In this document: in pieces, positions 10,746-23,198 of the stretch | Layout: each line of letters opens with the position of its first letter | Position numbering within the stretch: the stretch's first letter is position 1 | Assembly: GCA_033239125.1 (NCBI GenBank) | Contig: BSWB01000005.1 | Span: 113,274,494 to 113,338,493, forward strand | Reading direction: 5' to 3' | DNA length: 64,000 bases | Origin: Fagopyrum homotropicum | Taxonomy: Eukaryota > Streptophyta > Magnoliopsida > Caryophyllales > Polygonaceae | Made by a program: the position numbers and the translations under genes | The notes under the pieces: model-generated | Seen by the model: the letters and a program-made list of their open reading frames with translations, nothing else | Database searches by the model: none | Told to the model about the DNA's origin: nothing

Positions 10746-12185
10746 GTGTTCTTATCTGAAGAACATCTCGGTCACCCACTTCGGGCACCGACCGAGACAG
10801 CAAGCGAGATGTTGTCAACTGAGGACAACAAACTTCCTAAACCCTTTTCTGAGTCTCATTTACAGTTGGTGGAGCACTGGCTCTACCAAGCTTCCGATAA
10901 GAAAGAACCTTGGTATGCTGATATTGTTAATTATCTTGTTTGCCTGGAAGTCCCGCCCGGATTGACGTACGCTCAAAGGAAGAAATTCTTCAAGGATGTA
11001 CGCCACTACTACTAGGATGAACCTCTACTGTTTAAGAGAGGTCCGGATGGGATGCTACGATGATGCATTCCAGAAGACGAAGTTGCTAGTGTTATACGGC
11101 ATTGCCACTCGCTTCCTTGTGGAGGACATGCTAGCGCTCACAAAACATGCGCTAAGGTATTGCGTTCTGGTTTGTTTTGGCCTACATTATTTAAGGATGT
11201 GCAAACGTTTGTTGTTTCTTGTGATGCATGCCAAAGAACAGGGAATTTGTCTAGAAGGAACGAGATGCCACTCAATAATATTAAAGAGGTTGAGATTTTT
11301 GATGTATGGGGAGTTGATTTCATGGGACCTTTCCCATCATCCGCAGGGAACCTCTACATTCTCCTAGTAGTTGATTACGTCTCTAGATGGGTGGAAGTCA
11401 TTGCCTCTCCCACTAATGACGCCATAGTGGTTGTGAAGTTCTTCAATCGGACTATCTTTCCATGTTTCGGGACACCACGTATCATCATCAGCAATGGAGG
11501 GACACATTTCATCAACCGGAAGTTTAAGGCACTTCTATCGAAGTATGGGGTAACCCACAAGGTAGAAATCCCTTATCACCCTCAAACTAGTGGACAGGTC
11601 GAGATCTCGAATAGAGAAATCAAGGCAATTTTGGAGAAGACCGTCTCTAGGACGAGGAAGTATTGATCCATGAAGTTGGACGAAGTTCTTTGGGCTTATA
11701 GGACCGCATTCAATACCCCCATTGGTACCACCCCTTATAATTTGGTATATGGAAAGTCTTGCCATCTACCCGTTGAGTTAGAGCATAAAGCATATTGGGC
11801 AATCAAGTGGTTGAATTTCGATATCAAGGAAGCCGGAGAGAAGAGGCTATTGGACATCAACGAGTTGGAAGAGTTACGCTTAAACGCTTATGAGAATGTC
11901 AAGATCTACAAGGAAAGAACGAAGAAATGGCATGACAAGCATATCATTCCTAAGGAATTCAAAGAAGGAGATTTAGTTCTACTCTTCAACTCCCGTCTTC
12001 GCCTCTTTCCAAGTAAGTTGAAATCTAGATGGACAGGACCTTACATTGTGAAATATGTTTTTCCTTATGGTGCAGTTGAGATTTGGGGAGAAACAAGTGG
12101 AAGCTTCAAGGTCAATGGTCATAGGTTTAAGAAGTACCAACCGGAGGTCCAGGTTGAGGAGATTGTACCGCTATACCTCGTCTAG
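10746..12185 (+). pseudogene. Integrase of element B, directly after the protease linker
   Basis: Begins with the pre-integrase block EPWYADIVNYLVC..VPPGLTYAQRKKFF, which in element D follows RNase H. A TAG near 11013 and frameshifts around 11020-11160 break the zinc-binding part. The core (11160-11666) keeps VDFMGPF with the first catalytic Asp and GQVEISN with the Glu. The second Asp site reads IISNGG instead of IISDGG. A TGA at 11664-11666 replaces a Trp codon. The C-terminal domain (11670-12185) contains SRWTGPYIV. The missing catalytic Asp and the stops make it inactive. Confidence 0.9.
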
Positions 12186-13007
12186 GGATGTCGTACGGTC
12201 CAGCTAGCGACCTTAAATCAAGCGCTTCTTGGGAGGCAACCCAAGGTATTGCTTTCTTTTCTCTTTTTCTAGTTTAGTTTTAGATAGTTTGCTTTTGCTT
12301 TGCTTTGTTTTGTTTTTGGCGTCCTAGACAGAAATCAGGTACTCTCTAAGGAAGGATTACAACTCAGGAGCAACACTGGAAGGACAGAAGTTTGAGAAAT
12401 TGAGAAGACGGAGTTTGACTGAGACACATCTCGGTTGCCGTCACAACACCTCGACCAAGATGTTCTTGAGGCAACCGAGGCGACTAGGTTTGACGATCTA
12501 GTCAGCCACCTCGGTCCGGTTGGGACAACCTCGACCGAGGTGATATCAAAATCGGCGAGGGGTATAAAAGGCGAACAAATTTCTCTCTCTTCCCTCCCAA
12601 CTACCTTCTCGACCGCGGCTCATAATCACCTCGTTTCTTCGTTTTTCAATCGTTTTCTACGATTTCTGCTCCGATCTCGTAAAGAAAAGCAAGAGGATCA
12701 GATTACAAGCAACAAACTACAAGTTAAACGCCTCGGATCTGCACAATTTGGGGTAAATTATCGGAAACCCTAACTTCTCCTCTCTTTATTGATTTTAGAG
12801 ATATTTGGCTTTGGTTGCCACATTTTATTGCTGAAAAGAGTATAAGTACCTCATAGAAAGCAATTGGTAGTGTTTTTGGGGGAAAAGAATTGAAAATCAG
12901 AGAGAGGAAATCGCCCAGTTTTTCGCCTCGGTCCAGTCGAGTTGTGTCTCGGCCGAGGTGTTCTTCAGCCTGTCAGACCAACCGAGGTGATCTTGTCAGC
13001 AGAAATC
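12186..13007 (+). other. Spacer between integrase and ORF3 of element B
   Basis: No gene seen. It contains a dense run of B-type words (12435-12541 and 12946-12978) and pyrimidine-rich stretches. 'aaccctaacttctcc' at about 12766 resembles a leader. A short reading frame at 12435-12773 is made mostly of words and is not convincing. Confidence 0.6.
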
Positions 13008-14362
13008 ATGAGTTCTCAATCTGACCGTCAGCTTGTTTTGAGGGATGCTCCTAGTGGTTCTTCCCCTTCCCCTTCTTCTCGACCTTCTATCCCGGTGATT
13101 CATGAGCGTCATCAGGCAGATTTTGATCGCATTTGCGGGCGCCCCATAGTTGCACCGCGCTTCTTAGATGTTCCAGTCTTCTAGTGCCTCCACATGGCGG
13201 AGGACTTGAAGAAGATGATATCCATGGTGGGGTTGGAGCAGTTTATGGAGATCCGAGCTCCAGTCTACTTTGAGCCGACCATGGAGTTTGTGAGTTCTGT
13301 CACTCACATTCCAGAGAGGAACAACATCAAGTAGCGGTTGCTGAACCGGAACTACATCGTGCCTATGGATCAGTTCAGAGACATTTTTGGCTTCCCAACC
13401 CCGATAGTGACCGACTTTCCTTCCCGAGCAGTGACTCGACAGTTCTAGGGGCAGATCGCCCATGTGGTGGAGCATAGTGACAGATGGAGACCTGGAGACT
13501 CCAGGGAGTGTATTATCTTCCATTTAGCTTTCCGTCTAGCCCACCGTATTTTTAGTGAGACTCTTCTGGCGCATACTGAGACGCCCCAGAAGATCAAACA
13601 AGGAGAGTTGCTGACCCTATTCTGCATGGTGACTGGAGGAGTGCCTGACTTTGGAGGCATGCTAGTTGAGGATCTGTACCGGATCAAGGGCAAGGCAAAG
13701 GGAGATATTTGTTGTGGAGGACTGGTGACCCATATCGCTACAGTTATGGGTCTAGACTTGACTGCTTGTACATTGGCGGTGGCTGCAAAGCCGCTTGGAC
13801 TTCAGGAGATGATCACGAGGAGGATTCTAATTCCTCGTGGCCTCACTACACCCTACGTAGCTATTCCTTGGGAGCAGACTACCCCTCTAGGTATCCTATG
13901 ATCAACCCAGTTCACAGTTTTTGATCCGCAGTACTGGTCTTCCGCTTGGCTGCCCTATATACAGATGCGAGAGATGCTGCACCGGCAGAGGAGGAGGATG
14001 AGTATGATGATGGCGGAGCTTCCATAGAGACTAGTACAGATACCGCTGGTCCTAGTGTGCAAGTTGTCGATTTAGACGACGAGGATACAAAGGAGGAGGC
14101 AGTTGCACCATCACGACATGCCCAGCGTAGAGTCCGCAGTCAAAGAGATCCAGTAGCTCACCGACGGATTGATGAGCTGACGGACCAGATGATCGACTCT
14201 TACACAGCCTTGACATTGGAGATGATGGAGCTTAAAGAGAGCCAGCACTACCAGCAGAGGATGATGGAGATCCAGTTTCAACACACTATGGGTTATCCGT
14301 TTGACCCATCTTAGCATCCCTTCATCCCATATCCACCACCACCACCAGCGGATCAGGACTAG
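13008..14362 (+). pseudogene. Third ORF of element B (Athila ORF / 'putative plant transposon protein' type)
   Basis: The ATG at 13008 opens MSSQSDRQLVLRDAPSGSS. One frame runs through TAG codons at 13182, 13332 and 13446 up to about 13901, then shifts frame to 13946-14362. The middle carries PERNNIK..LLNRNYIVPMDQFRDIFGFP and LVEDLYRIKGKAKGDICCGGLVTHIA, which resemble the protein that follows pol in Athila elements. The C-terminus is acidic, then coiled and Gln-rich. The role of this protein is not established; it occupies the env-like position. It is clearly broken here. Confidence 0.78.
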
Positions 14363-14446
14363 AGCTTGCATGGATTTCTTTTCTTTATTTATTATACAGT
14401 TCAGCATGTCCGGTGAGTTTTCTTATTTTAAACTTATTTTGACCCA

Positions 14447-14465
14447 TTGGGACAATGTGTCCCAA
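14447..14465 (+). other. Post-ORF3 hairpin plus purine tract, element B
   Basis: TTGGGACA-ATG-TGTCCCAA, a perfect 8-bp stem, is followed directly by GTATGGGGTATTT. The same purine string sits at the junction with the left LTR (6248-6260). Element D has a paired version at 61675-61695. Confidence 0.75.
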
Positions 14466-15753
14466 GTATGGGGTATTTATATGTATTTGCTTGACATTAT
14501 GTATGCTTGTATGACTCGAGTTGGATATTGATGATTTTATTTATGCTCTATATGTTTATCTGAGATTACATGCATGCATACAGGTTTTTGTTTGAAAAAA
14601 ACGTCAAAAACTGGTTTAAGAAAAAAATTTTATGACCTCGATCGGGATGATTCTGACCAAACGAGGTAAAGCACCTCGGATGACTTATAACACCTCGACG
14701 AGGCGGTTTAACTGAGAGATTTTTCGAAACGTTTTGTGCTTCTTTTCTGGATATGACCTCAGTGATGATTTTGTTTGCAAATTGGTTTTGAAATCTTTAT
14801 ATGCTCGAAAGGTTTTATGATATGTTTAAGTTGTAAAATGCTTTGTTTGAAATTTTGGCATGTTTAATACTTTATTTTTATCAAAATTATGTTGAATTTG
14901 AAGGTTGACACCACATGATGAGTTCTATCACATTCTTCCTGGGATGATTAAGACAATTTATTCTCTTCTCTTTTTCTTCTTGATCATGCTTTAGCCCCTC
15001 ATATACATATTTGCCTCCCTTTACCTATCCGGGAATTTGAAAGCAAGCAAGTAAAAGTGAAGTTGAGATGTTGGCTGAAAGTGTTAGAAAGAAACAAAAT
15101 AGGTTTGGAAAAGTCAATCATGATGATGAGTAACTCGGCACCATTCACATAGCCGGGTGTTTATGTCTTGCCAAAGTCATTCCTAACGGGTCATGGTATG
15201 TGCATCAAGGGTTTGAGGCATCTCGAGAAATTGATGATTGCTGATCTCCTAGGCTTCGGTTATTGTGCACCTCTGTCCATGCATCCCAAAAAGTAAAAGT
15301 AAAATAAGCAAAGCTTACTGGTGGAAGATGTTGGGATTCAAAGCAAGTGAAGTAAGATCCTTTTCCCAGATTCTAGCACCACATTCTCTATATACATCCC
15401 ACCCTCACACGTTTCTTGACCTCTTTTGGAAGCCCTTGAGACCTCGAGCTTCTTGATTGACTTGGTGGTTTAAATTGGATTATACATGATTGATTTCGAT
15501 AATCATGATTTATTATGCATTCTATGATTTTATGCAAAGATGAACAACTTTCTTATATTTTTAAAATGTTTTGATCATGTTTTAATTTTATTTACCATGA
15601 AGCATTCTCTTAGAGTGATCTATGAGTGGAGCACAACACCAAAAATGTTTTGAAATGCTTTTCATTGATCTTTCTGACTTATAATCCATTCTATCTTGTA
15701 CTTAAGATTTGGAACTTGCTTGGGGACAAGCAAGGGACAAGTATGTGGTATTT
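14466..15753 (+). other. Non-coding 3' region of element B
   Basis: No gene seen. It includes B-type words at 14636-14703, a T-rich stretch, a block related to element D's 62280-62420 ('taactcggcac..ttcacat', 'cttgccaaagtca'), the second pre-LTR hairpin at 15715-15734 and the purine run before the LTR at 15754. Confidence 0.7.
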
Positions 15754-17506
15754 TGATAGCATGTATTATAGTCTATATTTTGGGACTTGTTTAGACATTT
15801 TATCTTCATAAATCTGCATGTATGGATGTATATTATGTGATTATATTATTGTTTCATCTACCTTTACGGGAATCGAGGTCTACACCAAGTTTCGTTGTAA
15901 TCGTAGGTAAAATGGCACGTTTTGGACTAAAATGGAGCTAAAGAGTCATTGGAGCTACATTTCGGAGCTTAAAGAAGAACTCAGGAAGCATGGAATTAAT
16001 GAAGAAGATTTACTTTGGACAATATTTGAGAGATTTCACATTCAGTTGAGATTCACTTCGGTCAGCTACAGTGTCACCTCGACCGAGGTGATCTTGAGGA
16101 GCGTCCCGACCGAGGCGAACACCTTGGCGCCGGCGAGATCATATTTTTGGCTGATTTCTTTTATTTTTGGGAAGAAGATATCTTATATTTTTAGGCTGCA
16201 TTTTTGGAAGGAGTATCTTATTTTAGGGAGATCTGTTTTAGAGATATGGATACATTTTAATAGGAAATTATCTTTTTAAGATATTATTATCTTTGGAAGA
16301 TAATTCTCCTATATAAAGGGTTGAATTTTCCACAATTCAACGATCTTTTGGATCAGCCATATTCTACACACAGTAGGTTAGGAGATTTTCTGGAAGCTTG
16401 AAGGAAGGATTGAAGGATTGAAGGAAGGATTCATAGTTTGGAAATAGTTTTTGAGAGAGTTTGTAAGACTTTCTAAGATTCCCTTTTGGTTTGTTGTCTT
16501 GTTCAACTTGTGATTTGAGGAACGCTGATTTGTTGTTTATTCGATTCAGTTATTGAGGCCTTTTTCTTAAGGTTTACTTGTTCGAATATTCATTCCTTCA
16601 CCATATATTTGATTATTGTTTTCATGATGATGAGTGGCTAAATTTTTTGTGCGATTCTAGGGTGATTGGCTGAAAGTTGTGGGAAAGATGATGATGGATT
16701 GATCTTAATCCCAGCAGGACCCTGAAAGCTCGAGCCTTTAACCTTAACGCTAGAGTACCTCACTCAGTCGATGAACATCTCGGCGGGGGTGGAACTTGAC
16801 TGAACGAGGTGACCTTTTCTCATCCGAAACTGAGAGTTAAGTGTTCTAGTTTGCCAAATTCTATCCTTATTACACCTATCCTGGTTCAATGCAAGCCTAG
16901 GATGAGACATACCCGGTGATTCCTTTGTTTGTTTACCCATGATCATAAGTGTAGGTAATAAAGGTTTATCCTTTATTGGGGTTTAAGTGTGCCTTCATTC
17001 CATCTTTGTGAGTTAGCCTGAGACTTACCCGGTAAAGGTTGATTCTATTCCCTTAGGTGGTGTGTTGGTTTGAGATTATAGTTCCTTTCCTTAGTACCTT
17101 GAGACTTACCCGGTAATAGGAGCTTTGGTTTGGGATAGTGAGTAGTGAGACTTACCTAGTAATCTATTCCCACCTTAGAAACACCTTCCCTTTGCAAAAC
17201 CTCAGCTTTGTCCGCATTATCCTTTGAGATCTTGAGTCGGAACCACAACTAGATGCTTTAATCCCTAGAATCCGCATTTCCCCTTATTTGACCTTATTAT
17301 CATCTTTGATTGCTTTAATTTCTTTTGTGGTTATTAGTTACTTGACAACCTATTCTTGTTTAGTTTCACCTAAGTCCCTGAGATCGACCCCTGGAATTCT
17401 TGCTTTTTATTACAATTGATCCGTACACTGCGGGTTCGCATCCTTGTTTGAAGCATACTTCTTGGGATATAAATTTAAAGCTTGCACACACCGTTTGGAG
17501 CGAACA
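15754..17506 (+). repeat. Right LTR of element B
   Basis: Starts TGATAGCATG and ends GCGAACA. Near-identical to 6261-8013. Element A coding sequence resumes directly at 17507. The purine run before it reads GTATGTGGTATTT, one base changed from the left copy. Confidence 0.92.
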
Positions 17507-19661
17507 GTTTACCTGAAAGGGATTATTGAAGATGTGTTAGTAATGGTAGATAATTTGATTTTCCCTGCTGATTTCTTTGTAATGGACATGGAAAATGACT
17601 CACATGCTGCACCAATATCGTTGGGAAGACCATTCCTAAAAACCGCTAGGACTAAAATTTACTATGTTAGTGGCAAATTAACCATGTAATTTGATGGGGA
17701 GGTAGTTGAATTCGACATTTATGATACAATGAAATACCCTATTGATGATCATTCCCTATGTGCCATTGATATTATTGAACCTTTTGTGCAAGATGTTTTC
17801 GATATTTTTGACATGGATGAATTAAAAAACATAATTGAGCATGACATTGACATTCATACTTCAGAATATGCATTGACATCTTGCATGAGAGAAGTCCTAG
17901 CCCAATTGGATGGGCACAAAAGGCTACCTATCTCCACTTTGGCCATTGGGCCCACCTTACTAACCCCAAGCGAGAAGCTTATTCCATCTATAGTGCAGTT
18001 ACCGGAAATAGAGTTGAAGGAACTTCCACCTCACCTCAAGTATGCCTTTCTTGGAGACAACAACACCTTGCCAGTAATCATCTCTAGCAAGTTGACAACC
18101 GGTCAAGAGGAGAAGTTGGTGAAAGTGTTGAAAGAGCACAAGACAGCCCTTGGGTGGACCATTGCGGACATCAAGGCGATAAGCCCATCCACTTACATGC
18201 ATAGGATCCTCCTTGAGGAAGAGGCAAAACTGTCTAGGCAACCTCAACGAAGGTTGAATCCACCAATGATGGAAGTGGTCAAGAAGGAGGTGTTGAAGCT
18301 CCTCCAACCGGAATGATATTTCCCATCTCAGATAGTAAGTGGGTTAGTCCAACCCAAGTGGTTCCAAAGAAAGGGGGTATCACCATGGTGGAGAATCAAT
18401 ATGGAGAGATGGTCCCGAGCAAAACACAAATCGGGTGGAGAGTTTGCATTGACTACCGCAAACATAACACGGTAACACGGAAAGACCACTTTCCATGACC
18501 TTTTATTGATCAAATGTTGGAACGTCTTGCAGGTCACCTATTCTATTGCTTTTTGGACGGATACTCGGGCTATTTCCAAATAGCCATTTCTCCGGAAGAC
18601 CAAGAAAAAACGACTTTCACTTGTCTATTTGGCACTTTTGCGTACCACAGAATGCCATTTGGACTTTGCAATGCTCCCGGCACCTTCCAACGGTGCATGA
18701 TAAGTATTTTTCTGAATACATAGAGAACTTTATTGAAATTTTATGGATGACTTTACCGTCCATGGAAATAGTTTTGATGCATGCCTAGGACATTTAAAAC
18801 TTGTTCTTGAAAAATGTGTAGAAACTAATTTAGTTCTTAATTCGGAAAAATGTCATTTCATGGTTGAACAAGGCATAGTGCTAGGACATGTGATATCCTC
18901 AAAAGGGATAGAGGTAGATAAGGCAAAAGTTGATGTTATTAAAAGTTACCTTACCCTACTAATGTGCGTGAAATACGTTATTTCCTAGGTCATACAGGTT
19001 TTTATCGATGGTTCATCAAAGACTTCTCAAAGATCTCAACGCCGTTGTGTGAGTTACTCAAGAAAGATGTCACTTTCATAGCGGATGAAGGTTGCAAGAA
19101 ATCTTTTGACATTTGAAAGCGTGCCTCACTAGTGCACCGATCATCCGGTGTCCGGATTGGGAGAATCCTTTCGTGATTATGTGTGACGCCAACGATTATG
19201 CTGTAGGAGTTGTCCTAGGACAGAAGGATGGAAGAGCATCACACGTCATCCATTATGCATCCATGACACTTAATGGAACACAAAGGAACTACTCCACCAC
19301 CGAGAAGGAGATGTTAGTGGTGGTTTTTGCACTTGAGAAGTTCAGACAGTACCTTCTCGGAGTAAAGGTAATAATTTTTACTGACCATGCAGCTCTTAGG
19401 TATCTCATGGCGAAGAAGGAAGCAAATCCAAGATTGATTCGGTGGGTGCTCCTTCTAAGTGAGTTTAACCTGGAGATACGGGACAAGAAGGGCGCTGAGA
19501 ACCTTGTGGCCGATCATTTGAGTAGACTGGTCCAGGAGGAAGAAGATCCAACCAAAGGAAGGATCATAGTTGGAAGCTTTCCAGACGACATCTTCTACAC
19601 AACCCTTAATTGTGTAACCGCCCCTGCGCCTCAAGAGACTCGCCCCTACGGCTCGAACTAG
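17507..19661 (+). pseudogene. Protease C-terminus, reverse transcriptase and RNase H of element A
   Basis: Opens inside the protease (GIIEDVLVMVDNLIFPADFFV, ISLGRPFLKTA). The DxGA active-site half was lost with the element B insertion. After a linker comes LPPHLKYAFLGDN, then the RT block (WVSPTQVVPKKGG, WRVCIDYRKHN, FCVDG-equivalent FLDGYSGYFQIAI, FGTFAYHRMPFGLCNAPGTFQRCM). The F-x-DD site is present as MDDF at 18743 but shifted in frame. RNase H follows (IMCDANDYAVGVVLGQ, HYSTTEKEMLVVVFALEKFR, FTDHAALRYL, VADHLSRL). Stops and frameshifts occur at 17688, 18314, 18496, 18720, 18987 and about 19115. Compared with element D the sequence is clearly older. Confidence 0.9.
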
Positions 19662-19689
19662 GCGCCCCTGCGGATTACTCGATAGAGGT

Positions 19690-20956
19690 TCTGTTTAAAC
19701 TTCAATCATTTAAGCCTTGGTTTGATGACATTGTAAACTTCATTGTTAGGAGTGAGTACCCTCCAGACTTCACCAAGGCACAGCGAGAGAAGGTGAAGGC
19801 CGAAGCACGACACTACGCTTGGGACGATCCCTACATTTGGAAGCATTGTAATGATTAGGTAATACGCCGTTGCATCCCGGACAATGAGGCACAATATGTC
19901 CTTACATTCTGTCATTCTGAAGCATGTGGGGGACATTTTGGGGCCAACAAAACTGCTAGAAAGGTTTTAGATGCGGGATTCTTTTGGCCATACATCTTTA
20001 GAGACGCTTTTGCGTTTTGCAAGGTGCGTGATAGGTGCCAAAGAGTAGGTAACATCTCTAAAAGAAATGAAATGCCTCAATCTTCTCTTATTTTAGTGAA
20101 ATTTTTTATGTTTGGGGATAGATTTAATGTTTTCAAGTGGGTGGAAGCAAAGACCACCAAAACTGATAATTATAAAGTGGTTGCACCTTTTCTTAAGGAT
20201 AATATTTTTGCAAGATTTGGAATCCCGAAAGCTTTGATAAATGATTGGGGCACCCATTTTTGTAACAAGACAATCACCGCTCTCCTTAAGAAGTATCACG
20301 TCCACCAACGAGTGTCAACAACCTACCATCCGCAAACAAATGGTCAAGCGGAGGTGTCCAACCGGGAAATCAAAACCATCCTTGAAAAGACGGTTTCTCC
20401 CGGAAGGAAAGATTGGAGTTTGAGGCTAAACGACGCTTTGTGGGCTTACCGGACAGCATACAAGACTCCTATAGGGATGTCTCCATTCCGGCTTGTGTTC
20501 GGAAAAGCTTTCCACCTTCCGTTAGAGCTTGAGCACAAGGCATGGTGGGCGGTGAAGAAGTGCAACATGAATATAGAGAAGGTAGGAGAGTTCCGGAAGC
20601 TCCAATTACAAAAGCTATAGGAACTGAGGCTCGATGCGTATGACCATGCCACTGCATACAAAGAAAAGACCAAAGCGTGGCATGACCGGAACATCCTCCA
20701 GAAAGACTTCAAAGCGGGTAACAAAGTTCTTCTTTTTCAATCTCGTTTGAAGCTTTTTGCAGGCAAGTTGCGTTCAAGGTGGACAGGTCCGTACGTGATA
20801 GCTGAAGTGTACCCACAAGGCGTTGTGGATCTCTATAATCCGCAAACGCACAAGATATTCAAGGTCAATGGAAAAAGGCTCAAGCCTTACCTTGAAGGAG
20901 TGAAGAATGATCTCATTGATGAAATGGTGTTGGAGGAGGCCCAAGCAGAGAAGTAG
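19690..20956 (+). pseudogene. Integrase of element A
   Basis: Starts near PWFDDIVNFIVRSEYPPDF. The zinc-binding part (CHSEACGGHFGANKTARKVL) follows a TAG at about 19857. Around 20105-20140 roughly 30 residues that hold the first catalytic Asp and the VAVDYVSKW block are missing. The second site reads INDWGTHF, with Asp kept, and GQAEVSN keeps the Glu. A TAG near 20618 precedes the C-terminal part, RSRWTGPYVIAEVYPQG. It cannot be active without the first Asp. Confidence 0.88.
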
Positions 20957-21829
20957 GTCCTTACGTCGAGCCAACGACGTAAAACAAAGGCGCTGCTCGG
21001 GAGGTAACCCGAGAGAATAAGAAGAGGAGCTTATGTCAAGAAAATTGCCCTTGCGGCTCATTGTCACCGCCTCTGCGGTGACACCCTTGCCCAGCGCCGC
21101 CCCCGGCGCTGGGTCTGTGTCTACAACAACTCTGTCACCGCCCCCGCGGTTACATCCCTACGCCCATGCGGCGGCCACTCTTGGCATGCAACCCCAGTGC
21201 CGCCCCCGGCGCTGGGCCTGCGTCCCCCTCTTCCTTGTCACCGCCCCGCGGTGACAAGCCCCCGCCCTTGTGGATTTACCCAGAAAAGAAAAAAAAAAAG
21301 AAATCCCAAAATACCTTACACCTACCCCACCAACCCCTCTCCCTCCTCACATACCACTCATTCTCCCTCGATCTCTCACTCCCTCAAGCCGACGCTCCTG
21401 CGCCCCCAACCAATTCTCGCCAACCACCTCTCAGACGCCCCTGCTCCACCTCACCAACACCACCACCAAGACCTCCGACGCTCCTGCGCCACCCTCTCCC
21501 TTCTCACAACCATCACCGCCCTCAATCTCTCAAACCTTAACCCTACTGCACTCCCCACCACCAACACTCTCCTTCCACCACTCTTCACCACCTCTGGCGA
21601 CATCTCCACCAACCAGAAGCCACTAGAAAGACCCCCAGCTCCACTACCAGCAAAGGTGTCAAGAATCGCCTACCTCTTGTTCTCCCACCCATTCGCCTAC
21701 AAGGATCCGCAGTTGCGCCTCACCGCCCCTGCGCATCTCATAGCCGCCCCTGCAGAAATAGCAAAGAGGGTTCGTCTTCTATCTCTGTTTTTTAAATTAC
21801 TAATTCCTTTGCTCGATTCTTTGCAAGAA
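20957..21829 (+). other. Spacer of element A rich in palindromic words
   Basis: Not convincingly coding. Proline-rich open frames in this stretch come from C-rich repeats. It contains the words at 21063-21082 and 21134-21153 and the long version at 21234-21258. It also contains repeated 'cagcgccgcccccggcgctggg' type inverted repeats near 21092-21112 and 21196-21216, then a CCA/CAC-rich leader-like stretch up to the ORF3 start. Confidence 0.65.
21234..21258. repeat. Long palindromic word of element A
   Basis: An 11-bp perfect stem, CTTGTCACCGC, with a 3-base spacer and its inverse GCGGTGACAAG. Confidence 0.9.
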
Positions 21830-23198
21830 ATGGAACCCCAAAAGAAATATAAGATGTCCGAGATTGAGAAGACCCGCTACGGGATTGTGCAAGACCGGAT
21901 TATGTATGCAACCCGGTTTTTGCACATTCTAACATTGGAGAAGGTAGGCATGTTGGAGAGCATGCAATCGTTCCTCACCAACGCTGGGCTCGGGGACTTT
22001 CTGAAGAAGAGTGCTCCCACATACCCCAAACTCAGCAGACAGTTCATCGCCACCTTCACCAAGGAGAAGGAGGATCACGTGTGTGTTGGACTTTCCTTCA
22101 AGTTCAACAAAAAGAAGTACACACTTGACTACTTTCAGCTGCATGAGGCCTTTGGGGTGACTCTCAACCCCTCCGACAAGTGGTGGGAGTCCATTTCTAC
22201 ACCGGACTTGTGTGAGTTCTGGCAAGCGGCCACCGGCTCCGAGTTTCATGCTGGGGGTGAGTATTCCAACAAACTCACTCACCCCTGCTTGAGACTCCTC
22301 TCCAATATCATCATGAGGGTCTTTTGTGGACACAAGGAGGAGAACAAGGTCGCTCTTAAGGACCTTCCTTTGTTGTATGCTTGCCTCCCGACGAGTGAGG
22401 CGGTGCTGGATTGTCCGTACCTCTTCCTTACCACTTTGAAGCGGATTAGGAAGAATGAGCTAAGAGATATTGTTGGCGGTGGGGTGATCTCCTTGATTGC
22501 CGAGCAGGTGATGGACCTTTCGGACCTTGAGGATGAGATGGTGGTCCCATTCTATACGGAAGGTATGCTTCGGAGGTGCAAGCTCCTCAAGCGGGACGGG
22601 GAGAACCTTTTTTGGCTTTCTTTTGCAGATGGGAGCCACATCACCTACCTCCCTCGGCCCTTACCATTTGGAGATGAGCTCTCCGAGCTCTACATCTCGG
22701 CCGATCCATATGTGTCGAGGCGGCCTCAGGTGACCATTGTGGAGAGACATGCTGCGAGCTCCAGGCGGGCTCATTACGAGGACCACATGCCCATCCCGGA
22801 AGATGATGAGATGCCCACTGCAGTGGGAGATGATTGTCCCGCACTTGAGAGCCTTTATTCTTAGATGACTGCCTTAACCACTCAGCACCAGGCCTGGCAG
22901 ACCGAGTATCAACGGACCATGTTGGAGCAGCAGCAGACTCGGCAGTCCAACCTTGCCACTAGCATTACCACCCACTTTGACCGGAGGCAGTATGCTTGGC
23001 AGGCGGCCTAGCAGCAGCAGCTCGAGGCTCAGCAGTTGGCTTGGCAAGCCAACTTTGAGACCTCATTTGGCATCCGGATGGATGCTCAGCAGTCCCACAT
23101 CAATGAGATCTACCGCCGGTAAGAGAATTTCTTCCGCCACTTCCCATATCCCCCAGAGGAGGGTCCGGATGGTCCAGCCGGACCATCCCACTATTAGG
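21830..23198 (+). pseudogene. Third ORF of element A (Athila ORF / 'putative plant transposon protein' type)
   Basis: The ATG at 21830 (MEPQKKYKMSEIEKTRYG) is chosen because the upstream open frame is low-complexity proline-rich. 345 codons are open to TAG at 22862-22864. The frame then continues with Gln-rich coiled sequence through TAG (about 23008) and TAA (about 23120) to a TAG at 23196-23198. All three internal stops are one C-to-T step from CAG/CAA. The central domain includes FIATFTKEKEDHVCVGLSF, YTLDYFQLHEAFGV and LRLLSNIIMRVFCGHKEENKV, as in the post-pol protein of Athila elements. Function unknown. It is the best-preserved gene of element A. Confidence 0.8.

Larger units (their letters stand above)
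5753..17506 (+). mobile_element. Element B: Athila-type retrotransposon lacking RT/RNase H, with an extra 3' fragment on its left
   Basis: Two 1753-bp LTRs (6261-8013 and 15754-17506) bound an internal region with primer site, gag, protease, integrase and a third ORF. No reverse transcriptase or RNase H is present between protease and integrase. Left of the first LTR, 5753-6260 is a near copy of 15247-15753, the sequence that normally precedes the 3' LTR. There is therefore no left TSD. The arrangement is what remains if an LTR-internal-LTR-internal-LTR tandem lost its left part. It sits in element A and replaces A sequence from the gag end to the protease start. Confidence 0.87.

Noticed and set aside
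21166..21829. Proline-rich open frames before ORF3 of element A
   Set aside because: They are translations of C-rich repeats in several frames. The conserved domain starts only after 21830.
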